The translations under genes were made by a program, and so were the position numbers. A stretch of 64,000 nucleotides of DNA, taken from Ciona savignyi (Eukaryota; Chordata; Ascidiacea; Phlebobranchia; Cionidae). Positions 23,641 to 35,313 of the stretch are shown here, one piece after another. The notes below the pieces were generated by a model. That model had not been told where the DNA came from. It did not search any database and saw nothing but the letters and a program-made list of their open reading frames with translations. Positions within the stretch are counted from its first letter, which is position 1. Every line of letters begins with the position of its first letter. Location of the stretch: assembly GCA_000149265.1 (NCBI GenBank), contig CH002597.1, forward strand, positions 130,375 through 194,374, read 5' to 3'.

Positions 23641-25652
23641 CTACACAACGGATACAGCAGAACCAATAGCGGAATCAGCGGCATTGTCGGCTTCTCCATC
23701 GGGGTTAGTATCTTGGGTACATTGCTGTGTAGGCGGAACATACTCAACTCTGCATTGCGGTAGAAAACATTATAACCACATATTGCCTTTTCTCTACTTT
23801 AAAAGGCGCTAGTGGCCTTTTATTTTTAAACAATTATATTGATTTTTATGTAACTGGTGTTACTTTTGCAAAGACAATTGTATTTGGTTACAGGTGATCG
23901 CAACTAGTATTTGGAACCACCGTTTCATAAATGTGAACATTTATTTGATATGTCGCGCAATCCTGTTGCAGTTAGTATAGAATAAATTACCTCCGGTTAT
24001 GGATATAACATAGCCAAATCAAAACTCCGATGAATCCAAGACCTAGTATTATAATCGGAATGATCAACCAACCATAATTCGACTCAGTAGCCTGTAAAAT
24101 ACCGAACTAAACTTTATTAAATATAGAATTCTACTAATCGAAAATGGTTAAATATTGTTAGAGTTAATTGTACGGTGCGCATGATTTGCAAATGATTGCA
24201 TTTTCGTAACTCGGTAAGGATAAAAAAGAAATTTGACTAAAACCAGTAGATTCACGGGTTACAGCAAAAAAACGTATTTAACTTACACAACACACTGTAA
24301 TAGTTCCGGTAACCCGGGCTTATAGCTAACAAGCTAATGTGATTACCCGTATAATAACGCTCATTGCGTTTTCACGACACTCGAAATAACGCTCGCCCAT
24401 GGTTAGACAGTAGCGTAGTTCAGAGCATGCGGTTAGCTTATCTTTAATGCTTCCAGACGTTTTCTAATGGTTAGACAGTAGCGTATAGTTCAGATCATGC
24501 GGTTAGCTTATCTTTAATGCTTCCAGACGTTTGCTAAACAGTAACTGGATAGAAACCCGACACTAGATAATCATGGAAAAACCACTTAAAACAAATACGA
24601 TGGGCGCGAGATAACCTGACGATTGTCCGTGTACTAAGGCACACCGCTATTTGGGAATAAAAATATCAACCTATTTTGTACAAACCTTGTTTTTTTGATC
24701 GATCATAAATTCGTAACACAGTGAATAACATATCTTGACATCTATCGGTTGATTAACGCAATAATCGGAGCATGGCTCGCACTCTCCCAATGAACCGTAG
24801 AAGTAAAACAAGTCTTTCGATCTACACATTGCATGTTGTTCACTCTTTTCCTGTGGCAATAGATGGAATCGATTCAGTATACAGACATGACTGGAAAAAT
24901 TTTCAGCATCATAACATTATTCTGTACAATTGTTATTGGATATTCGTTGAAAGCAACCGTATCCATAGCATCGGGTATTGTATGGCTTATATTTTAACAT
25001 TAGTGTGTAAATGATAAAAAAAGTACACAAATATTAATGACTGCCGGATTGCTAGGTGTGTGGGTGCCTTTTAATGCCCCGAGGTAACTGTTTATATTTC
25101 TAAACATGAAACGTACTACTTATCAGGTATACGCAAGCAGGGAAAAATTACACATACATGTCACATTGAGCATAAGAACCTGTGCTATGAAAGTTTATGC
25201 GACGTAATGGATAACGAGACTCTTTCATATAAAAAATTTTACATAAAAACTAAGTGACTAGCATCAGCATGGGTTCAAAAATAAAAGTAGACTGGGTAGC
25301 ACGTAGACTATGGACTTCATACAAGCAGGCAACTATAAAGTACACATTTGCTAAAATAAAAGCCATTCAATTCCTTAAAACTAGTATAAATATCGTACCC
25401 GCATTGTTCTTAGAATCTTTTTTTGTTCTGCTGTCCTGACTCCTGCCGCATGCCTAAAAAAACAAATAAAAAATAAATGCTACAACTGTAAGAAATGATA
25501 TGCTCCAATTTCTGGCACCATATAAAATAAATTACTACGAAATAAATTACTTACTCGGTATCAGCTTCTTCACTTCGCCTACTTTCAGCCATGAGCGCAA
25601 ACAAAATTATCGTAGCTAAACATGTCCAGACGGGCATTCTTACACTAACCAT
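23641..25652 (-). CDS. TNF-receptor-superfamily protein with a BCMA/TACI-like cysteine-rich domain
   Basis: Five exons: 25555-25652, 25399-25453, 24686-24850, 23991-24091 and 23641-23749 (TAG). All have consistent phases and give 175 residues. The first exon encodes a signal peptide (WTCLATIILFALMAES). Exon 3 holds a single six-cysteine module, Cys60, 75, 78, 82, 92 and 96, spaced C-x14-C-x2-C-x3-C-x9-C-x3-C. This is almost the spacing of the BAFF/APRIL-binding module of BCMA and TACI. The DxL ligand-contact motif of those receptors is not evident. Exon 4 is a transmembrane segment (about residues 114-134, LIIPIIILGLGFIGVLIW). The 40-residue tail contains PTQQCTQD, a TRAF-binding-like motif. 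A type I membrane receptor signalling through TRAFs is inferred. The decayed exon at 26.8 kb is a paralogous copy. The second exon is short and is supported mainly by phase. Confidence 0.75.
24401..24537. repeat. 68-bp tandem duplication
   Basis: The unit beginning GGTTAGACAGTAGCGTA occurs at 24401 and again at 24469 with few changes. It lies in the intron between the transmembrane and cysteine-rich-domain exons. Confidence 0.9.
24597..24660 (+). repeat. SINE family B fragment(s), diverged
   Basis: ACGATGGGCGCGAGATAACC followed by GACGATTGTCCGTGT matches the 3' half of SINE B. A second diverged piece (AACACACTGTAATAGTTCCG) lies at about 24283-24340. Both lie in the TNF-receptor-like gene's intron. 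Confidence 0.6.
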
Positions 25653-27463
25653 TCTGAGTCTAATACAATAATCTCTAGAACTTCTAATAACAAAGCGATA
25701 AAATACCAAATATGTTGTTGTTCAGTCGTGGCCTCTTATGCGGACATACCAAAATGTGTAACGAGTAAAATAAGCGTGTTACTCTTTCATTCGGTATTTG
25801 TGTCATGTCCCAGGGAAACCCCCAGGGAATATGCGTATTGCGCAAGTTGACATTTACTTAGTTACGTAGGTAATGTGTACCTGGTTCGGCAAAGTAATCA
25901 AACCAGCAAAGAAACCCTGAATTGGTATTTAACATTATACTAGATCTCGACTTTTTAACTTAGGAAGTGATTTAACTGAGCCAACAAAACTGTAGTATGA
26001 TGCAATATTTGTCAGTTAGAAACATGCTGAAAATTTACTGAACTGAAATCAAACGTACGTGTAAGACTAAAAAGCGGACATATGTATTTGTATTTAATCG
26101 TTACAATAATTAATGTACAATACGTAACGTACTAAAATATCCACTTTCTTCATTGTAAATTTAGAAATTACGTCATTTAATCAAGGGGTAAATAATCACC
26201 TTTCAAGTGAACACGCAAAACCATAGATCCTAAGGCCGTGGACTCAAGCAAGGGGTATATTTTAATCAGTATAAATCTGCACTAATAAATTATTACAAAA
26301 TAATTATAAACTGATATACTTGTTGTGGTCCTTGCGCTTTGGTTTTTCTATTTCAGATACCAGTAAGTTTCTTCTTATCAAGGTGAAGATCAATGACCAA
26401 CAGAACAACATGAAGAATTGAAATATATTTTAAGAATTGTGTTTTACTAAGTAAATGGGACAGATTTTGTCAATTGATATTGCGTTTTCTTTTTCTCCAG
26501 CCGGTATTCATGTAATAGATTTTATTGCTAATTAAAAACAAATGCGGTTACGCCTATACCTACACATACATAAAATTATTTATTTGGATAATAGACGTAT
26601 TATAAGTAGGCCTACTGTTGTTTTTTCCATCCTTCTTTTGTTTCTCATGTTACATACAAAGGGTTTGTTACATGTTTTCACCATGAAAAAAAACGAACTA
26701 AACTGAAATCAAATGTACGGTGTGAGAATAAACAAATCAATATTTTGACAGTATTTATACCAACCTTTATGTTAATGGTCGTAAATGCGCAACAAGATTA
26801 ATAACATATCTTGGCATCAATCGGTTGGTTGTTGCAATGATGGGAGAACGGCACGCATTGTCCCAGCACACAGTAGAACGAATAAAAGTGCCTTTCTCGA
26901 CACACTGCATGTTGTATGTTCTTCATGTAAGAAATTTGTAATATTATTACAGTCGTTTAAAACTCCACTAGTGTTGCAATTACGTGTATGACATAATCGC
27001 TAGGTTATCATTCGTCTTTGTGTTAACCTTTGGATTAAACTAAAACAGCAGAAACACATTAACAACACGCTGAAATAGCCCCGGTTACCCTTTGTTGTGC
27101 CATGAAAATTTGACTATTGCATGGGTTATAGTATAACCGTTATACTTTTCCTGCGTAGTCCCATACAAGAATTTAAACCTGAATGGCTTGACTATGGTTG
27201 GTCTGCATCATCCTGAAAACAACACGCGTTTTCTCATTACGACATCCAACGTATATGCGCGGAACGCGAAATCAGTCATGCGTTGAACCAAAACAAAAAT
27301 GTAGGTCAGTCTCTGGGGAATTTTTGCGTGGGTGCATTTTTTAAGGATTTCATTGTAGTGGGAGCTGGTCACCTATATATATATTTACACTGGAAAGATT
27401 ACCTAACTATACACCTGCACTTGGCTAGCCTACAGCAGGTGAATTACTTACTTGGTTGACACG
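25653..27463. other. Intergenic between the divergent TNF-receptor-like and caspase genes
   Basis: The two genes point away from each other, so this 1.8 kb should hold both promoters. It contains the decayed cysteine-rich-domain exon (listed separately) and a weak SINE B trace near 27060-27130. No clear TATA box could be assigned. Confidence 0.45.
26800..26920 (-). pseudogene. Decayed copy of the BCMA-like cysteine-rich exon
   Basis: Minus-strand translation gives a module clearly related to the 24.7 kb exon: CRERHFYSFYCVLGQC, then NNQPIDAKICY followed by a stop. The shared NQPID-KICY core and matching flanking nucleotides indicate duplication. One conserved Cys is changed to Phe and a TAA cuts the module before its last Cys. 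No partner exons were found. Confidence 0.65.
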
Positions 27464-28231
27464 ATGTCATTATTCACAGGAATCAGAGAAAACTTCGGCA
27501 AAGGTAAGCAAATTGTGCGCCTGCTTTAATTGTTGTGGTAATTTTTTGCGCAAAGTTTGTATTAAAATTCGTTATTTATTTATCTCGGTGTTTAGTGACC
27601 AGCTGTTTTATTAACGTTGCAATAGTGTTTTATGATTAATTGTTTTTTTACATTTTTGCGGTTGAGCTTTTCGGAACAAACTTACTTATTTTTATTTTCT
27701 TTCTTTACTTCTTTCCACGTTCTTTAAACTTTAAAACGGAATTTGACTTTTTCAGTTCTAATAAAAAAAAAGAATATCGGCAACAAAATGCATGAAAACG
27801 GTCGTTGTGCTATAACAAGAATAAAATTGAGGCTTAAACAATCATATAATAGATATGTGGAAAACTTAAGGTAAATCTCGTCAGCAAAACTCCCGCCAGA
27901 CCCTATATTATAGAAAGACGCCTCTATTTTTGGCATTTTTATGTCCAACTCTATTTATTATGCTTCGAGGCTTCGTCTTTCCAACTTTTTTGCACTATAT
28001 GTTTATTTCTTTTTATTCATTTTGGGGTTGTTGGAAAAAGGCCAATCGCATTTAAGGTATTTATAAACTATAAAATTGCGTTTGTTTTTGTTAAGGTCGT
28101 AACAAACATGCCCCTCGACTACAAAAACCTTCCGAAACATGGTCAAGTGGAATGAATGAGGTGACTATTTGAAAAAATAAATTTACGACTTTTCTCAGTA
28201 AAACTTATAAAGATATATATATATATAGGCC

Positions 28232-28265
<34 letters not shown>

Positions 28266-31200
28266 ATAGAATGTCCTTCTAGTTTCATTACGCACTAACC
28301 CACAAAGGCCGTTAAAGGCCAGAGGAAGCCAATAACTATGTAGACATCATATGGCCAAAACTTGACAGAACAATTAATTAAGATGAATCAAGTTAAAATC
28401 TCTTACATGTCCATAAAGAACTGAAGTCCGCACGAAGATGTTGGTATTTTTGTGAATCGGACTAAGATTGTAAAAATCTTTTAAATTTTATAACCTTTTG
28501 CAGGGTCTCAGGAATATGAACCGTAAGTTTTTGGAAAAGTAAAAAAAGAAAATACATGTTTGTTTATATATTTTAGTATTTATCTTACGAAAGCTCGAAT
28601 ATGTTGCTGGACGTGTGAGCACTTTTAGTGGTAAATGTACTTTCGATATGCGCTACTTTCTTTGTATATGTTACCGCAATTTCCGGTTTTATTCCAAAAA
28701 ATGACGTTAAACATGCATCACACTTCAATCCCACTAATCGTATGTACAAGGCCACCCAGTGGTAAAATTTTCATTTCAGGGTAGAGCACACTTGGCAATA
28801 CAGAACATTTTCAGAAGCAATGACATCCGTAAGTGTGAATACGCCGTATATATAGGCCAGGGGCGTATTACTAGATAACATGCCACATATGGTTTGTCAG
28901 TAAGATGATATTATTACGCCGACATTCAATATGGGCGTGATTGTCTACACAGGGTAGCGCAACAGAGATGGTTTGGCAGTACCCTATAAATCCGCATGTG
29001 ACAGCGCGCAGTTTCATTACATTACCTGGCGACTGCTGAAGCAGGGTAGTAGTTTGCCGGTTACTAGCATAATATACACATTAATAAAAACAAGCCTCAC
29101 CAACTATTTTATATAGGCAATCTAATTTTTAAATGAGACAGAAAAAATCATTATGGTCGACTACGGGTACTTTTCCTGAAACAACTTTTAAATACGGTAA
29201 AAACGTTATAGCGCATTATACTTGCTACTAAAGTGCAAACGAAGTAACTTGCCACTTCGCGCGTGACAGCGTTTTTGCGTTTTCCATGCAAGGGTGACAA
29301 AAATTAGTAACCTTTTTTATCAATTAATAAATCATTACTATCACATTATAATCAATCATTCAATACATTTAGGAATTGAAAGCCGCGGCATCAAGAATTG
29401 GTAAGATGGAAATAAAATGTGTTTTTGATATTTATTCAAGAGTTTTTGCTGCATTTTATTCAAGAATTATATTATTTTATATATAAGCCTATGAATCGTT
29501 TTATATTTTAGTACTTTTATAAACGTACCGGTATATTTTTTATGATTTCAATAAGATAAATCAATACGTTTTATATTACAGGTACTACATTTCTCAGGTA
29601 GGCTGGGTTCGTAACCACTAAAAATGAATTAATTTAATCAACAATATATCCCTTTTGTTTAATAATTTTTGAAATTATTATAACGTACGGTTTATGTGTA
29701 GTGGTGCAATTGAAGGAATAAAAGGTCTCGTTGATTCCACTCCGTTTGATACAAATGAAATCACTGATCGTAAATACGATAAAAGGAACATTGTGTAAGT
29801 GCAATTAATCAATATTTATCTCGCTTTTAAGAATATTACTTGGCTCATTTGAACGCTATGGTAAAGTGTCTTTTTGTTCTATTAAAATATATTGAGGATA
29901 TGTCCGGCCCGTTGCCGTTGGTCTAGCGGTTAAGTGCGTCGCCTTTCAATCGAAAGGTTGCAGGTGCGAAACTGGTCGCTAGATAGTCGGTTGTGTCCTT
30001 GGGCAAGGCATTTTACGGACATTGCCTGAACCTAGCGGATTTATGGGTTCTACCAAATTGAAGTAACGTGTCTATCATATATACAACACACTGCAATAGC
30101 TCCGGTAACCAGACGATGGGCGCGAGGTGATCTGACGATTGTTGACCCCAGCTTGTTTTTTTCCATTTACTGGATTAAACATAAATATACTATCCTATTC
30201 TATGTCACGGGGCAAGGCTTTTCAAGAGGCACTAGTAAATGCCAACCTGGGTTGCAAAACCCACATTGTCGGCAAATGGCAATACTTTTAGAATTGTTGT
30301 TTTAATCCTGTGGTAAGATTTGTGTGGGGTGTTATATCACTGGCACTCGACAAAATGCAACATGTAAAAGCAGGTTTTGAACAACCCATATAATAAACCG
30401 GCAATTCACGACTATCGTTTATTACAGGGCCAAGTTTTAAACCTGTGATAAAACAGCCACCCTGGCCGTTGTTTATATAGAGTTAGTACTTAAAACATTT
30501 GACAACATGTGTTTAAAAATCCTAGTTATAACTCCCTATGTTGTTATACACACAGAGGAAATTTTAGGCTTGCCAATTGCAACTCCGCTATTGCATTTGT
30601 GTATATATTATGTGCTTTATATAACCAGGACCTCGGAAATTGATGCAATATGCTTATATACTGATGACGAACCTGGACTTACAATGTCAGAGAAGATTAT
30701 TAAAGGACCGATAGCACCCTTTGTATATGCGATGGACAAACCCAACCGTGGGAAGTTTGTCATCATAAATCCATTCGTAAGTTCCATATTCTGTCACCAG
30801 AAGGTCAACCTGCATTGTTTAAGCACCATGTTAGCTGATAGGAATTACGTCTTCCAATACAATGACAAAACGTAAATCCCTTTCAGCAAATACGCTGCAC
30901 ACTAAATTTACTTTCAGTGGGTGAGCATGTAAGCTGTATGAAAAAAATTGTTCGATTACGATATGATATTTACGTTGTAGATAAACACCTAAAAATAATT
31001 TAAATCGGTAGCCCAATGAGTTTTAACACAAACCTAATTTTTCTAAAAGAAAATTTCATAGAGGCCCAATAATATTTAAAATAACAACCGTCTGCCACTT
31101 ATAGATGGGTAACTCGTGAACCAATTAGTTTCTGCATGCAAAGACAAACAATATACACCATGTATAAATGTGATGAAAACAATGTGTGGTTTGGTAGCTA

Positions 31201-33504
31201 TTTTAATGTTCCACATACGATTGAGACTTCTTTACGGTTTCCATCAAACCCATTTTATACTAAAATCTAAGGTTGATGGCATTTCGTATAGGTACACAAC
31301 TGTTGGTAACCAACTGCTTACCGCCTAACTATACCATTCGGCTGGGTGCTTTAACCGACTGTAACCGGCCGGACAATTATAATCACAGGGTACCGATAGA
31401 CGCGGTAGTACCGTCGACGTTAAAAGGATGAAGATGGTTGCAAGCATACTCGGATTTCACGATAACAGTGTAACCGAGATTTCCAATGTGAATAGGACTC
31501 GGCTGTTAAAAGAGTTAGTAGCTTGTAAGTCAGACGCAAAATGTGTTTTCTAACCAGGTAGTCTGGAGATAATTATCATCGCGTTATAACTACTGTTGTT
31601 GTCCTGCATGCTACAATCATGGTAACCGATATCTATCCTCCTAATTCCTACCGAAGATATTGACCTAATTTCCTATTAAAGCTATTGACTGGTGTTGAAA
31701 AGTGTGAAGTTCGTCGGGTGGCTCTACATTATCCTTAAAGTTTCTTTGGTAGAAAGTATTTTCCAATATGATGTTCTCTTACTACTTACGTGAACAATCT
31801 ATATATATTGCCATGCACATAATTACGATATGTTAAGCACTGTGGCCCTTCCTCTGTAAACGCAATTAGAAATCACTTTTAACTATCAAAGCAACAATTA
31901 ATTGCTGACTCAGAAATGATAAACATATTTCATATATTTCGAATTTGTGTTATATTGGTTTTATTATAACAAACCGCGTCAAATATATTTTTACACAAGT
32001 GACGAACGAAAACCATTCCCACAACGATTGCTTTATGTGCGTAATTATGTCTCATGGAAAAGATGGAGACATAATCAGCACGGAAACGGATGAAATTGGT
32101 CTTAATGATATTATTGGATTATTTGTTGACTGCAAGAGTCTTATTGGCAAACCGAAGCTTTTTTTCGTTCAGGTAAAAGCACTTTGTAAATATTTGTAAT
32201 TAGTAAATCCTGGTTTCGAAACCAACTTAGTAGCCTTGGATTTGAAACCAATTCCAATATTTTGAACAAAATGTTTTCATGCATTTTAGAAAACCCCTAC
32301 TGAATGTGTTCCAAGTCCTACTTATTTTTCAATATTTGCCCGATTATAAACATTTACCTATTATCCATAGGCTTGCAGGGGACTTTTAGCAACTCAACCA
32401 GTGAAAAGTTCGATTGAAGAAACAGGTGGATTTATAGATGCAGAATGTTCTTCGAAGATTGCATCAGCAATTCCGGCCGAAGCCGATTGCTTTATAGGCC
32501 ACTCAACATTGCCAGGTAAAGCAAGCTATCTTAATGATGTTTCTAATATGAGTTCCTCCATATTCTTTTTATGCTTATTCTCTGGAATATTTTCTTTAGT
32601 AATTGAGTTATAGGATTCAACATAAAAATATATCAACAGGTTGCTTTTGCAGCTATGATCCGATATAAATATTTTGTTTAGATTGTTTTAAGCGTTACTG
32701 GTTAGATCCAGTAGAAATATGAAAACAAAGTCATAAATAATTTTAAACCTGGAGCTTGGTGGATGATATCCTAATCAATTGAGTCATTGGGCAAGGAACT
32801 TTATGGTCATTGCCTGAACCCAGCGGATTAATGGGTTCTACCAAACACTGCAATAGGTAACCCGACGGTGGGCGCGAGGTGATCTGAGGATTGCCCGTAT
32901 GTTATCCCTTTTGGTTTTACCATGCACGGGGAAAAACATGAATATCCTATCCTATCCAAGCAACTTCTAAAATTTAAGCTCATTGCAGGTCACGTATCCA
33001 ACAGAGATGGAAGAGGAAGCGTTTATATTGATGCTTTATACGAAGCCTTTGCTTTCTCAAGGAAAAACCCCGAATTAGGACTCTTGCAGGTTTGGGGGTA
33101 GTTTTCTGGTAGTTGCGGTATAACAAAATAAAAAAAATGATGCATCTTCATGAAAGCTTTTTTACTACGTCTTCTAATTAAAATTTTTAATTTAGACTCT
33201 TTAGAATGGCCAGCCAGAAACTTAATAATGCATATTTTTATCTTGAAAAAAGGAAAATAAAGTAAACTAATTCGATTTTATTTGTCTTTATAAATTTTAC
33301 GTTTGAATTTTAAATCAAAATTTGAGTTTAATTCCTTTCCAACATTAGATTGTGACAATGGTAAACCACGTGGTGGCGACAAAGTACGAGTCTGGATTGG
33401 TGAAGAACCCACACAACGATGACCCGTGCAAGTACAACCACAAGAAGCAAATGCCTTCCTTCGTATCCAGACTCAGAGGAGAGATTTATTTTTCAAAACA
33501 ATAG
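27464..33504 (+). CDS. Caspase (cysteine-aspartate protease), twelve exons
   Basis: Exons: 27464-27503, 28504-28522, 28780-28828, 29373-29400, 29582-29597, 29702-29794, 30629-30776, 31389-31524, 32000-32172, 32371-32515, 32989-33089 and 33349-33504 (TAG). Phases agree throughout and give 367 residues. The p20 part has RGKFVIIN (Arg122), the catalytic His in MSHGKDGD (His195) and the catalytic Cys in QACRG (Cys236), split across an intron. The p10 part has GHVSNRDGRGSVYI and ends KQMPSFVSRLRGEIYF. All catalytic residues are present, so the enzyme should cleave after Asp in apoptosis or inflammation. The N-terminal ~100 residues come from very short exons (19, 28 and 16 nt) and show no CARD or death-effector domain. 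Between FVIIN and the next exon (GTDRRGSTVD) the spacer is shorter than usual, so one small exon may have been missed. Introns carry SINE B copies. Confidence 0.88.
28211..28262. repeat. (TA)n microsatellite
   Basis: An interrupted run of TA dinucleotides in the first caspase intron. Confidence 0.9.
29902..30203 (+). repeat. SINE family B copy (near full length)
   Basis: Begins GTCCGGCCCGTTGCCGTTGG and ends TATCCTATTCTAT. It contains the whole tRNA-like head and body. It lies in the caspase intron between exons 6 and 7, in sense orientation. Confidence 0.85.
32785..32957 (+). repeat. SINE family B copy, 5' truncated
   Basis: Starts within the TTGGGCAAGGAACTTTATGG segment and runs to the (TATCC)n tail about 30 bp before the acceptor of the caspase exon at 32989. 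A small internal deletion removes part of the body. Confidence 0.8.
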
Positions 33505-34162
33505 TTTAAACTCGGATATCTGACTCGTCATATGTAACTGCCAACCGGGTTTAAATTTAAACTACCGAAATATTTGGTCATTCTAAAGTTTGTTTAACTC
33601 CGTCTATACCCACGTGACGACTACATTGACTTTATTCGATGGGATAAATCGTATTCAACAACAACAATAAATTATCCCGCATTAATATATTGACTAGAAA
33701 ACCGTGTTGTAACACCACTTGTACTTTCCCAGCCCCTAGTACATGAGCATTCTATATTTTATGTTAAATTTAACACACATTGATATATTTCGTGTTTTTT
33801 TTTCTTTAAAAGTGAACATATGCTCGTTTAATATTAACATTTATATATTAAACCGATGAACCAGGAATACACACATACTTTGTAAAATATGTTTCAAATT
33901 TTCAATGTATAAGCATTTTAATCATAATTGTACTTTCATTGGTATTTTTTGCCTCAACAAAAATTGAAACACTTTTTATTGTGTTTATAATTACTAACGT
34001 GTTGCTAGTTATTAATAAACTCCCTGTAAACAGAGTCCATTTTCTATAACATATTTACCTTTAGTTATATTTGCCCATTTTGCCGTTCCCACCTCTAAAA
34101 AAAACACGCGGTGGAATTAAAAATGTAAGTAAAAAAGTAAAACGAAAGTCGGTTATAAGGGG

Positions 34163-34280
34163 TCGGTCGTGTGGCCAAATGGTTAACGCGACCGATACAT
34201 ATACCGACTCTTATACAAAAAACGGTCCTAGTTACGATCCCATCATGGGTTCGAAACTTAGCTCGGTAAAAAAAAGAAAA
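34163..34280 (+). repeat. SINE family A copy with intact target duplication
   Basis: Intact copy with box A-like TGGCCAAATGGTTAACG and box B-like GGGTTCGAAACTTAG. It is flanked by an 18-bp duplication AAAGTCGGTTATAAGGGG (34145-34162 and 34281-34298, one mismatch), so it is a fairly young insertion. Confidence 0.9.
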
Positions 34281-34349
34281 AAAGTCGCTTATAAGGGGGG
34301 CAAGATTTTAAAGTGTCAATAAAATATCAAAATAAATGTTCCAGGCTGT

Positions 34350-34463
34350 ACGGTCGTGTTGCCGTATTTTAACGCGCCCGATACATGTATTAACTTTATC
34401 CAAAATCGGCCTGAGCGAAGCGCCCGTCAACGGTTCAAATCTTGGCCCACTAATAGAAAAAAA
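34350..34463 (+). repeat. SINE family A copy, strongly diverged
   Basis: Same order of blocks (ACGGTCGTGTTGCCG, AACGCGCCCGATACATG, GGTTCAAATCTTGG) with many substitutions. An older copy next to the young one. Confidence 0.7.
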
Positions 34464-35313
34464 TGGACGTGTCGGCGAATTTAAGTTCAAACCATGGATT
34501 TCAAAAAGCCTCTATTTCGCGACTGTGGCTTTATCCGCAAGATTGAAATCGGCACCTGGGCACCTTATACCTCCACTTCGTATTCAACAATTTCTCGGTT
34601 TAATTAAGTTTGACGTTCACTGTCAACTCTTCGTGACCTCTTGTTTGTGAATAACAGATTCTCGTTTCGTCTGACTGTTTTTTAACAGAGCAGCGATTAC
34701 AAAAATGATTTTTTGTTTACGTGATAGTAAGCATATTTGCAAGGACGCAATTAAAAATATCTGTCACCAATTCCTCAAAACGAAGCAAAAATAATTGTTT
34801 CCAAACGCTATCGTTTGTATCACAGTCGTGTTTATACTTAACCGTGTAATTCGACCTCAAAGCAGTTTAATTGCGCAAATAAAAGAGTGCGAGAACGAAG
34901 CAAAATTCGGCCAAGCCCACGCCGGATCATCCACGCCCAATAAGTATAGACTCCTTACTGATAATAAGCAGTTCTATTTTGGCGTGATTGCTCGTCGGAT
35001 CACGATATTAGGCTTGTACTGAGTGCCTTAAAAAGTTTCTTTACGGCTACGGTTTTATGAGAAAACGTATTGTTGATGCAGAAATAAATAAGTTCACTCG
35101 CCATATATAAAGGTGATGCACAATTTCACACGAGAAATTTTTAAAAAAATTTGAGTTAGCATTGGTGTCCATTTCGGTGCAATTAGCAAGATAACTCTAA
35201 TGTAAAAAGTAAAATAAAAAAAATAAATGAGTGAGGACTTGAAAACTTATAATATAAATTCGTTATTATACAGCCATTGTGTTGCTTAACTTGACAAAAC
35301 CTAACTTGACAAG

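Larger units (their letters stand above)
33505..35313. other. Intergenic, caspase 3' side to CAP-Gly gene 5' side
   Basis: It contains two SINE A copies (listed) and otherwise no gene. An open plus-strand frame at about 34336-34650 is mostly the SINE read through and is not taken as a gene. Confidence 0.45.

Noticed and set aside
31116-31328. ORF inside a caspase intron
   Set aside because: Not in phase with flanking exons and without caspase motifs.
34071-34650. Two plus-strand ORFs near 34 kb
   Set aside because: Both are largely SINE A sequence read in frame; no domain or splice support.
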